This document shows, one piece after another, positions 8,938-16,657 of a stretch of 64,000 bases of DNA; within the stretch, counting starts at the first letter, position 1, and every line of letters begins with the position of its first letter. Source of the DNA: Demequina sp. NBRC 110057 (lineage in GTDB: Bacteria > Actinomycetota > Actinomycetes > Actinomycetales > Demequinaceae); NCBI RefSeq assembly GCF_002090175.1, contig NZ_BBRN01000005.1, positions 434,001 through 498,000 on the forward strand, given 5' to 3'. The notes beneath the pieces were generated by a model. That model had not been told where the DNA came from. It did no database searches and saw nothing but the letters and a program-made list of their open reading frames with translations. The translations under genes and the position numbers were made by a program.

Positions 8938-10707
8938 TCAGCAGCGCCCCTGAGAGACGCCCCGGCGCACCGTGGGAGTGTCGGCATGTGCCCCGGGAGT
9001 CACCACAACGTCGCCGCGCCGCAGGTCCGCAGTCGTCGCCGTCAAGCCATACGACAGGACGACAGACTCCCCTGGAGACAAGGTGACCGTCGTGGAGAGG
9101 ACCAGGCGCCCATCGTGACTCTCGCTGTTGAGTGATGCCATGGCGTCGTCTTCCTGTGCCGATGCCAGCACGAGGCCCGTTGGCGGGTAGACCAGGACGT
9201 TGACCTGCATGTCACCCTCGGGCACGTACTCGCCGGCTCCCGAGACGTACTTCGGGAGTTCCGTCACGTCTCCGTCGTAGGTGTGGGACAGGCGAATGGT
9301 GACGTCTTGCCCCGAGAGCTCGCCGTCACCACACACCAGTTCTGACACCGATACGTCGTTCCTGAGGTAGTACCCGATCTTCGAGCCCGAACCATCGTTG
9401 ATAAAGACGCCCAAGGCATCGGGCTCGTCGCGCCACGATGCCGCGAGAGGTAACCCACGAAGGATGTCCTGCTCGTCCTCGTGCGCGCTCCACACGAGGA
9501 GGCGCTGCTCGCCGACGGCGCGCGCCGCCCCATCGATGACGGCGGTCTCGCCCGACATCAACGTGTCGAACAACGCCCGCCCCGCCATCGCAAAGAAGGC
9601 ATCCGAGCCCTCGTTGGTGGGGTACTGCCAGTACACCTCGCTCAGCATCACTCGCGCGACGGTCTCGGACGACATCTGGATGTCTCCGATGCTGAACGGA
9701 GTCATTCCTGCGAGCATGTACTCGAGCGCGACCGGATCAACCGAGACCACCCCATCGGGTTGCACGCCCGTCTCCCGTTTCCAGAACGCCGCCATCAACT
9801 GCGCAGCACGAGAAAAGTCGGGGGTAAAGTTCACGTCCTGGGGGAAACGCGCCATCCTCGCCGAAAAGATACGCCTCTCGTCCTCGGTGAGTGCGGCAAC
9901 GTCCTGTGACGTGTCGGCCATGCTCGCGGCCGCCACATACTCGCCGACGGAGAAACGCCCGTCGTCGACGGTCAGCCCCATCACTGCACCGGGGATGCCA
10001 CCAGACGTGCGCGGCTCGGCGTTGTTCTGAATCATCACCACGTATTGGCGCGGCCCCTCCCCTCCGAGCACGGCGGGCAACACCTCGGCGGTCGCGTGGG
10101 CGGCATCGACGAGGCTGGCGACCTCGGAAACCTCTCCCGATAACCGTTCGAAGGGTAACCGGACCCTCGCCAGGGTCGAGTCGAGCTCGGTCGCGGCCAG
10201 CACGGTGGCCTGCTCGTCAAGCACAGCGGCGGCGGCGGCAAGCACGTCACGATAAGGCTCCAGGGCATCGGGGTCGACCCGTCCGTTGACGACCGCGGGC
10301 GACTCGAGGAGCGCGAGCCCACCGGCGTCGACGAGTGGGACCGCAGCATCGTCGGCAATCGCGCGAACCGCCTGGGATGCGCGCTGGAGCGGGACGACCT
10401 GGTCACCGAGCCACGGCACGCGAGCAGCGACCCACCAATGCGGTCCGTGGACGGCAGCGTCGAATTGCTGCGCCGATTCCTGCAACCCCTCCACGGCTTC
10501 GAGGAGCGAACCCTCGTCGCGCGCCTCGACCGCATCGGACAGCGCGCTCGCGCGAGCCTCAAGATCGGCCGTCGCGACGGCCGCACGGTACCCGTCGTAC
10601 GCCGTGACCCCGATGATCACGGCAACGCCCAGCCCCAAGGCCGCCCCGACCCATCGACGACGCGGGCTCTTGGTACGCGGCTCGCGAGCGACTAGGTTGG
10701 GCACCAT
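8938..10707 (-). CDS. DUF4012 domain membrane-anchored protein
   Basis: A 589-residue protein with a basic N-terminus, one membrane helix (about 20-40) and a large extracytoplasmic region. The DUF4012 hallmark is visible in the middle as QNNAEPRTSGG followed by a conserved lobe. DUF4012 proteins are common next to actinobacterial exopolysaccharide genes, but their biochemical role is not established. The ATG at 10707 has AGGAGCAGGAGA immediately upstream. It is convergent with the kinase gene (20 bp apart) and divergent from the phosphatase gene, so it is a separate unit inside the EPS locus. Confidence 0.85.
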   Translation of the reverse strand: MVPNLVAREPRTKSPRRRWVGAALGLGVAVIIGVTAYDGYRAAVATADLEARASALSDAVEARDEGSLLEAVEGLQESAQQFDAAVHGPHWWVAARVPWLGDQVVPLQRASQAVRAIADDAAVPLVDAGGLALLESPAVVNGRVDPDALEPYRDVLAAAAAVLDEQATVLAATELDSTLARVRLPFERLSGEVSEVASLVDAAHATAEVLPAVLGGEGPRQYVVMIQNNAEPRTSGGIPGAVMGLTVDDGRFSVGEYVAAASMADTSQDVAALTEDERRIFSARMARFPQDVNFTPDFSRAAQLMAAFWKRETGVQPDGVVSVDPVALEYMLAGMTPFSIGDIQMSSETVARVMLSEVYWQYPTNEGSDAFFAMAGRALFDTLMSGETAVIDGAARAVGEQRLLVWSAHEDEQDILRGLPLAASWRDEPDALGVFINDGSGSKIGYYLRNDVSVSELVCGDGELSGQDVTIRLSHTYDGDVTELPKYVSGAGEYVPEGDMQVNVLVYPPTGLVLASAQEDDAMASLNSESHDGRLVLSTTVTLSPGESVVLSYGLTATTADLRRGDVVVTPGAHADTPTVRRGVSQGRC

Positions 10708-10747
10708 TCTCCTGCTCCTTCGCGGGGCCGCTCAAGGGGGCCGAACC

Positions 10748-11287
10748 GTGGTCAAGATCGTCGCCGTGTGCACCGGCAATCTCTGCCGTTCACCCGTCGC
10801 TGCTCTGTTGCTCAGACACTACCTGGAGGGTGTGGCGAGCGTCTCGAGCGCCGGCACGCACGCGCTGATCGGGGAGCCGATACCCGTGACCTTGCTCGGT
10901 TTGCTTCGCGCTGACGGAGTGGACGGTGACCACCATCGCGCACGACAACTGTCGCTCTCGGACGTCGAGGAGGCGGACCTGGTGATCGCTTTGGCGGCTG
11001 AGCATCGGAGGCGCATCGTCCGTGAATTCCCGCGCGTGCTCCGTCGGACCTTCTTGCTCGACGAGATCGCGCGCGCTGCTCGGGCGAACGCTGAGCTCGA
11101 TGGCGCCTCGCTCGAGACGCGACTCGCGACGATTCCCCTAGCGCTTGAGGCGTTTCGCCCCCGGCTGGCAGGAGCGCCCGTGCTCGACATTCCCGATCCT
11201 TACGGCGGGAGCCGAGACGCCTACCGCCATGCGTACGATGCCATCGCCGAACGCGCGCGTGCCATCTCCGCGTGGGTTGCGGACTGA
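10748..11287 (+). CDS. Low-molecular-weight protein-tyrosine phosphatase (Wzb-like)
   Basis: Cytoplasmic phosphatase of 179 residues that would dephosphorylate the BY-kinase tail and so cycle EPS assembly. The P-loop CTGNLCRS (Cys8, Arg14) is at the very N-terminus as expected, and the general-acid motif DIPDPYGG is near the C-terminus. The GTG at 10748 is set by an AAGGGGG site 7 nt upstream and by the P-loop position; the longer open frame upstream is antisense to the DUF4012 gene and is not coding. It sits 1.8 kb from the kinase, separated by DUF4012. Confidence 0.92.
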   Translation: MVKIVAVCTGNLCRSPVAALLLRHYLEGVASVSSAGTHALIGEPIPVTLLGLLRADGVDGDHHRARQLSLSDVEEADLVIALAAEHRRRIVREFPRVLRRTFLLDEIARAARANAELDGASLETRLATIPLALEAFRPRLAGAPVLDIPDPYGGSRDAYRHAYDAIAERARAISAWVAD

Positions 11288-11294
11288 CGTCCGC

Positions 11295-11765
11295 TCAACC
11301 GGCATCAACGGGCGGCCCCTGGCCCAGCCACGAACAGGCCCATCGGGAGTCGTCTGCGGCACAACCGACCGCACCAGTGATGTAGGCGTCAGACATGATG
11401 TTCGCCTCGTGCCCGGGCGACTCCATCCACCGCGCCACCACCTCTGCGGCCGTGGCGCTGGACAGCGACAGGTTCTCGCCGGCCATCGCCTTCGCCGCAC
11501 ACGGCGCCTGCAGAGGTTGATGCTCTAGCGTGCCGGAATCCCTCACGGCTTCCGCGCGCTCGACCGCCACGCTCGCGACGCAGTCCTGCCACTCGAGGGG
11601 CGCAAGGCCTCCAGCGACGCGCTCGGCATTGGCGCCGTCAAACAGCTCGCGGGCAAACGTCCCTGCCTCCGAGGCCTGGGGGGCCGCCGCCTGACCAGCA
11701 CATGAGGCCGTCGAGGCCGCCACGATCACGGCCACGAGGCACCCTCGCAGCGCCCTCTTCGTCAC
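11295..11765 (-). CDS. CAP-domain (SCP/PR-1-like) secreted protein
   Basis: A 156-residue extracellular protein. A hydrophobic signal segment ends at a Cys (TASC, an imperfect lipobox), then a short linker and a CAP domain with FDGANAERVAGGL, a GENLS motif and W-x-x-SPGHEANIM, the typical conserved His/Glu-bearing blocks. CAP proteins are secreted; their function in bacteria is poorly defined. The GTG at 11765 overlaps the TGA of the upstream CAP gene as GTGA. It is the second gene of a two-gene tandem, probably from duplication, and ends 7 bp from the phosphatase gene. Confidence 0.8.
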   Translation of the reverse strand: MTKRALRGCLVAVIVAASTASCAGQAAAPQASEAGTFARELFDGANAERVAGGLAPLEWQDCVASVAVERAEAVRDSGTLEHQPLQAPCAAKAMAGENLSLSSATAAEVVARWMESPGHEANIMSDAYITGAVGCAADDSRWACSWLGQGPPVDAG

Positions 11766-12259
11766 GGACTGTATCCCTGGAAGATCATCGAACACGCCAT
11801 TCCCGCCACGTCTTCATCGCCTTCCGCCACGCGCGAGTTGTCGGCCGCGGCTACCGGCACGCATCCCACCCCCGCGACGACGAATGCGGGATCGACGAGA
11901 TTAGGCTGTTGCGTCGCTTCCCCAGCCCACATGTCCACCACCTGCGACGGGCTCTGGTCCGACCGTGCGATGTTCTCGCCGGCATAGTCGTAGTCACCGC
12001 AGTCGGCAGGGAGGTCCTCCTGCGGCACCTCGGTGGCGCCCGGCAGGCTCGCGGCGCGGGAACGCGCGTGGCCGACGAGACAGTCGCTCAACTCAAGGGA
12101 CGACACATTCTCGGCGAATCTCAAGGCGTTCACCTGGTCGAGGACCTGCGTCTCGAATTCCGCAGCGGACGGCAAATCGACCGCAGCGGACGACTGGGTA
12201 CACGCAGTGAGCGCGGCAGCCGCGGTCAGAACCATAAGGAGACGGGCACGGTGAGGCAC
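11762..12259 (-). CDS. CAP-domain lipoprotein
   Basis: A 165-residue predicted lipoprotein with lipobox LTAC near residue 20. The CAP domain includes LDQVNALRFAENV, a YAGENIARS block and paired cysteines likely to form disulfides outside the cell. It resembles the downstream 156-residue CAP protein in size and motif order and is translationally coupled to it. One conserved block differs: the second protein has SPGHEANIM where this one has ATQQPNLVD, so the CAP histidine appears lost here. Confidence 0.78.
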   Translation of the reverse strand: MPHRARLLMVLTAAAALTACTQSSAAVDLPSAAEFETQVLDQVNALRFAENVSSLELSDCLVGHARSRAASLPGATEVPQEDLPADCGDYDYAGENIARSDQSPSQVVDMWAGEATQQPNLVDPAFVVAGVGCVPVAAADNSRVAEGDEDVAGMACSMIFQGYSP

Positions 12260-12299
12260 CGCCCTAGCCTACGGCCCTACCCGTGTCGAGCGATGGCCC

Positions 12300-12869
12300 T
12301 TACGCGCGCCGGCGCGCGGCCACCAGCACCGCTCCGGCTCCCGCGACCAGCAGCAACCCAGCACCCGCGGCAACGCCGGGGTGAGCGAACCCGGTCGCCG
12401 TGAGGCCGTCGTCAAGAGCGGTTCCATCGCCATCGGTTCCCGCCTCGTCGACGGGCACTGACGCTGCGCCGGAAATATCGGCGGCGAACGTATCGAGCAC
12501 AACGTCGGCGGAATTCACCGAGCCTGACACCGACGTGTCCGCCTCAGGCAAGGTGGCACTGAAACTCACCGTCGTCCCCGCCGCAGACTTCACCTCCGAC
12601 GTAAACGACCCGGCGATGGTCACGTCTCCGGAGCCCACTGTCACCTGCAGGTAGACGCCATTGTCGCGAACAAAGTCGATGACCTCTTGCGGAATGCGAT
12701 CGACGTTGACGGTGACACCAATGGTGCCGCCGGGAACGAACGCTCCGGAAATCGTGAGCACATCGCCCGCACTCGGATACGAATCGGTGGCGGCCGAAGC
12801 CGTCGTCGCGGGCGCGACTCCTACGGTGACGGCCACTGCGGCCGCAACAAGCGTCTTGCGGAGCTTCAT
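12300..12869 (-). CDS. Sortase-anchored surface protein, LTATG type
   Basis: A 189-residue secreted protein. It has a Sec signal (MKLRKTLVAAAVAVTVG, cleavage near ASAA at about 26) and a small Thr/Ser/Val-rich beta-type domain without cysteines. The C-terminal sorting signal is LTATG, a hydrophobic stretch and an RRRA tail. The motif fits LAxTG-like signals used by class E sortases in actinobacteria. Function of the domain is unknown. It is monocistronic, following the YdcF-like gene by 112 bp. Confidence 0.75.
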   Translation of the reverse strand: MKLRKTLVAAAVAVTVGVAPATTASAATDSYPSAGDVLTISGAFVPGGTIGVTVNVDRIPQEVIDFVRDNGVYLQVTVGSGDVTIAGSFTSEVKSAAGTTVSFSATLPEADTSVSGSVNSADVVLDTFAADISGAASVPVDEAGTDGDGTALDDGLTATGFAHPGVAAGAGLLLVAGAGAVLVAARRRA

Positions 12870-12981
12870 GATGTCCCCTCAAATTCACGAGTCCTGACGA
12901 ACGCCATCGTCCTTCGTGGCGACTGTAACAGGAGCCTTCCCCGTCGGGAAGGGTGAATGAAGGGCCGACCATCCGGGAGGA

Positions 12982-13533
12982 TCAGCAGCCGAGCGCGAGC
13001 CCCGCCTTCACGAACGCGCCCGTCTGATAGGCGTACTGGTACGCCCAGTACCACGGCGTGAGCGGCTCGTCGGAGTCGATCATGGCCAGGTCACCGCCGA
13101 AGCAGCGCTCCACGTACAGCTCGGCGCGCTTCAGGTGAGGGGTGAAGGTGATGACCGCTGCCGACGTCCAGTCGTGCTCGGCGACCTCGCTCGCGAGCCA
13201 CTCGGCCTCGCCGCGTGTGGTGAAGGGTTCGGGGCGGTCGCACAGGACCGTGTATTCGGAGAACGGGGTGCCGCCCGCGCAGGCCGCCTGGGCCAGGGAG
13301 TACTCCGTGGCCGCGGGGTCGAGCGACACCATCAGCGTGGAGGTGTGGCCCTCCTCAAGCATGGCGAGTGCCATCTCCATGCGGGCGTCGGTGGGCGGGC
13401 CGATCACGTAGGCCACGTCCGTGGCGGCGGGCTGGTCCGAGCCGGGACTCACGTACAGCGGCCACCCGGCTGCCGCGACGGCGATGACCAGCACGCCGAG
13501 CCATGCGAAGCGGCGGACCCACGCCTTCGACAC
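12982..13533 (-). CDS. YdcF/DUF218-like membrane-anchored protein
   Basis: A 183-residue protein with one N-terminal membrane helix (about 9-28) and an extracytoplasmic DUF218-like domain. Visible conserved blocks are DVAYVIGPPTDARMEMA, VSLDP, an E-A-x-W-L-A helix and TFTPHLKRAELYVERCF, the H-x-x-R-A pattern of ElyC/YdcF/SanA proteins linked to envelope biogenesis. The GTG at 13533 begins 2 nt after the stop of the dehydrogenase gene, so the two are probably co-transcribed. Longer frames run inside that gene and are rejected. Confidence 0.7.
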   Translation of the reverse strand: MSKAWVRRFAWLGVLVIAVAAAGWPLYVSPGSDQPAATDVAYVIGPPTDARMEMALAMLEEGHTSTLMVSLDPAATEYSLAQAACAGGTPFSEYTVLCDRPEPFTTRGEAEWLASEVAEHDWTSAAVITFTPHLKRAELYVERCFGGDLAMIDSDEPLTPWYWAYQYAYQTGAFVKAGLALGC

Positions 13534-13535
13534 GC

Positions 13536-16397
13536 CTAGATCCGCTCGGCGAGCAGCTCTGCCAGATGGCGGCCGCGGGTGCCGTGCAGGTCCTCTGCCT
13601 GGGTGCGGCAGCTGATGCCGTCGGCCAGGTAGATCGCGCCCTCGGGGGCCTCGCGCAGCGCGGGAAGCAGGGAGTTCTCGGCCACCGCGACGGACGTGTC
13701 GTAGTGCCCCTTCTCCGTTCCCCAGTTGCCGGCAAGTCCGCAACAGCCCGCAGTCTCCGTGACCGTCGCGCCGGCGTCCTTCAGCAGCTGCCGGTCGGCG
13801 GCGAAGCCGGTGACCGAGTACTGGTGGCAGTGCGGCTGCACCACCGCCGTGACGTCGTCCAGTCGCGGCACGCTCCACCCCTCACGTGGCTTGGCGGGCG
13901 CTCGCCCCGTGAGCACCTCGGCCAGGGAAAACGTGCCGCGCGCCACCGCGTGAGCGCGAGGGTCATCGGGCAAGAGCTCGGTGAGGTCACCGCGCAGGGT
14001 GGCAGTGCAGGACGGCTCGACCCCGATGATCGGGATGCCGTTGACCGCGTACGGCCCCAGCACCGTGAGGAGGTCCTGGAGGCGGCGGCGCGCGGCGTCG
14101 AGCTGACCGGTGGAGATCCAGGTGACGCCGCAGCAGGCGCTCGCCTCCGGGATGACCACGTCGAAGCCGGCGTCCTCGAGCACCGTCACGATCGCCTCGG
14201 GGATCTGCGCGTCCAGCCCGTCCGTGAACGAGTCCGCCCACAGCACCACGCGGTTCTCCGTGCGGGCGGCCGATGCCCCGGCGGGCGAGGCGGCGCGCCT
14301 CGCCTTGGCGGCATCGGACTTCCTGAAGGGAGTGGTGGAGAAGCGCGGCAGGGTGCGGCGCGTGTCCATGCCCGCGAGGGACACGGCGGTCTTCTGGATC
14401 CAGCGCGGCTTGAGGGCGGCGTTGACGAGTCCCGGCGCGATGCCGATGGCCCTCAGCCACCGCGGCAGCCAGCCGATCGAGTAGTGCGTGACCGGGCGCA
14501 GCCTGTTCTTGTAGGTGCGGTGCAGCGCCTCGGACTTGTAGGCGGCCATGTCGACGCCGCTGGGGCAGTCAGACGAGCACGCCTTGCAGCTCAGGCACAG
14601 GTCGAGGCTCTCGCGCACCTCGGGGGCCTTCAGCCCGCCGATGAGCGTGCCGTTGATCGCGTCCTGCAGCACACGGGCGCGGCCGCGCGTCACGTCCTTC
14701 TCGTCCTTGGTGGCCGTGTAGCTGGGGCACATGAAGCCGCTGCCGCCGCCGATGGCATCGGCCCTGCACTTGCCCACGCCGGTGCAGCGGTGGAGCGCCT
14801 CGGTGAGGTCGCCGTGGTCGTGCGCGAAGGCGAAGCCGGTGGTCGCCGGTGTCGCGGGGGCCGCGGGGCGGCGCAGGTCAGCGTCGAGCGGCGCGGGGTC
14901 CACGACGATGCCGGGGTTGAGGTGGCCGGCCGGGTCGAACAGGCGCTTGACCTGCCTCATCACGTCGAGGGCCTCGGCGCTATACATCGTGTGTAGGAGT
15001 TCGCCGCGGGCTCGGCCGTCGCCGTGCTCGCCGGACAGCGAGCCGCCGTGGCGCGCCACCAGCGCGGCGGCGTCCTCCATGAAGGCGCGCAGGGGGCGGC
15101 CGTCGTCCTGCAGCGGGATGTCCAGGCGGACGTGGATGCAGCCGTCGCCGAAGTGGCCGAAGGGCTGGCCGGTGACGCCGTGGCTGTCCATGAGCGTGTC
15201 GAACTCGCGCAGGTAGGTGCCCAGGTGCTCGGGCGGGACGGCCGCGTCCTCCCAGCCGGGCCAGCACTCCTTGTTGTCCGCGCTGCGGCCGGCGAGGCCG
15301 GCGCCATCGGCACGGATGGCCCACAGGCTTGCCGCCTCCCTCGGATCCTCGAGGTCGCGGACGGAGGTGGTGCCGGCATCGGCCGTGATGGCGGCGAGGA
15401 TGGCGCGCGCCTCCTCCTCGGTGTCCGCTCCCACCTCGACGAACAGCCAGCCGGCGCCCGGCGGCAGCGCCGGGATGGCCTGGTCGCCCTTGGCCGTCCT
15501 GATGCGCTCGATGAGGCGGGCGTCGAGGCCCTCCACCGCGTGGGGCTTGTGGGCCATGATGGGGACCACGGCATCGGCCGCCGCCGGCATGTCCTCGTAG
15601 CCGAACGCGACGGTGAGGCGGATGGGGGCGATGGGGACCAGCCGCACCGTCGCCTCGAGCGTGGTGGCGAGCGTGCCCTCGGTGCCCACCAGGAACTTGG
15701 CGAGGTCGCCCCCCAGCTCGGGAAGCAGGTGCTGGAGGGAGTAGCCGCTCACCTGGCGCTCGAAACGTCCGAACTCGGTGCGGATGAGCGCGAGGTTGGC
15801 GCGGATGATGTCGTCGAGGCCGTCGACTGCGCTGACGCCCTTGCGGCCGGCGGCGATGCGGCGGCCATCGCCGGTGATGACGTCGAGGCCGATGACGTTG
15901 TCGCTGGTCTTGCCGTGCGCCACCGCGTGGGGGCCGCAGGCGTTGTTGCCGATCACCCCGCCGAGGGTGGCACGGTTGGTGGTCGACGGGTCGGGGCCGA
16001 ACCTGAGGTTGTGGGGCGCGGCGGCCTTCTGCAGCTCGCTGAGGACCAGGCCCGGCTGGACGCGCGCCGTGCGCTCCTCGACGTTGAGGTCGAGGACGCG
16101 GTTCATGTGGCGGCTGGTGTCGATGACGACGCCGGGGCCGATGCCGTTGCCGGCAACGGAGGTGCCGCCGCCGCGCATCGTGACGGGGGCATCGAGGTCG
16201 CGGGCGGCCGCGAGCGCGGCGGCGAGGTCGTCGGCGTCGCGGGGGAAGACCACCACCTGGGGAGGCACCCGGTAGTTCGAGGCGTCGGTCGAATACTCGG
16301 CGCGGCGGCGGGCTGAGGCGTCCACCTCTCCGTCGACGCGCGCGTCGAGATGCGCGGCGAGGTCGGCGATCTCCGGGGCGATGGTCACGCGCGCCAT
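13536..16397 (-). CDS. FAD-binding and Fe-S-binding oxidoreductase (D-lactate dehydrogenase-like)
   Basis: A 953-residue enzyme that should oxidise a 2-hydroxy acid such as D-lactate, passing electrons from FAD through Fe-S and CCG modules to the membrane chain. The N-terminal half is the FAD_binding_4/GlcD domain, with TMRGGGTSVAGN and FGHFGDGCIHVRL visible. A ferredoxin-like region has CTGVGKC (about 539) and LCLSCKACSSDCP (about 600-612). Two CCG motifs follow, ACCG (about 754) and CCGLAGNWG (about 886). The ATG at 16397 has GGTGGA just upstream. The two-domain fusion length is usual for the family. Substrate is not provable from sequence. Confidence 0.88.
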   Translation of the reverse strand: MARVTIAPEIADLAAHLDARVDGEVDASARRRAEYSTDASNYRVPPQVVVFPRDADDLAAALAAARDLDAPVTMRGGGTSVAGNGIGPGVVIDTSRHMNRVLDLNVEERTARVQPGLVLSELQKAAAPHNLRFGPDPSTTNRATLGGVIGNNACGPHAVAHGKTSDNVIGLDVITGDGRRIAAGRKGVSAVDGLDDIIRANLALIRTEFGRFERQVSGYSLQHLLPELGGDLAKFLVGTEGTLATTLEATVRLVPIAPIRLTVAFGYEDMPAAADAVVPIMAHKPHAVEGLDARLIERIRTAKGDQAIPALPPGAGWLFVEVGADTEEEARAILAAITADAGTTSVRDLEDPREAASLWAIRADGAGLAGRSADNKECWPGWEDAAVPPEHLGTYLREFDTLMDSHGVTGQPFGHFGDGCIHVRLDIPLQDDGRPLRAFMEDAAALVARHGGSLSGEHGDGRARGELLHTMYSAEALDVMRQVKRLFDPAGHLNPGIVVDPAPLDADLRRPAAPATPATTGFAFAHDHGDLTEALHRCTGVGKCRADAIGGGSGFMCPSYTATKDEKDVTRGRARVLQDAINGTLIGGLKAPEVRESLDLCLSCKACSSDCPSGVDMAAYKSEALHRTYKNRLRPVTHYSIGWLPRWLRAIGIAPGLVNAALKPRWIQKTAVSLAGMDTRRTLPRFSTTPFRKSDAAKARRAASPAGASAARTENRVVLWADSFTDGLDAQIPEAIVTVLEDAGFDVVIPEASACCGVTWISTGQLDAARRRLQDLLTVLGPYAVNGIPIIGVEPSCTATLRGDLTELLPDDPRAHAVARGTFSLAEVLTGRAPAKPREGWSVPRLDDVTAVVQPHCHQYSVTGFAADRQLLKDAGATVTETAGCCGLAGNWGTEKGHYDTSVAVAENSLLPALREAPEGAIYLADGISCRTQAEDLHGTRGRHLAELLAERI

Positions 16398-16514
16398 TGT
16401 TCCACCGTCCTCAGGCGCGGCCGTGCGCCCGGGCGTGTGTGCGTGGCGCGTGCCGGCCCGTAGCCGGGCCCCTCGCCCGAGGTGGGCGTCGAGGATCACG
16501 GTTGTGTGACTTTC

Positions 16515-16557
16515 GTCACATGGCGATTCTCTTGTCACATCCTTCACATCTGTCACA
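16515..16557. promoter_or_regulatory. Phased GTCACA repeats upstream of the large secreted protein
   Basis: GTCACA occurs at 16515, 16534 and 16552, and TTCACA at 16543. The last three form consecutive 9-bp units GTCACATCC, TTCACATCT and GTCACACGT. This matches the 9-bp tandem TGTCACATG before the RipA-like gene. It lies about 100-140 bp upstream of the start at 16658 and about 120-160 bp upstream of the divergent dehydrogenase, so it could serve either. MtrA-type control is inferred from similarity only. Confidence 0.45.
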
Positions 16558-16657
16558 CGTTCCAGTTGACGGTGTGAGAAATCTCACTACCGTCGAGTTA
16601 TGCGTCGCGGCGCTGAGGGGTGCCAGGGGGGTACCAGCCGCGGCGTGGGAGGTAGCA

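Noticed and set aside
11645-11765. Treating the two CAP genes as one frameshifted gene
   Set aside because: Each has its own signal sequence and complete length, joined by a normal GTGA overlap.
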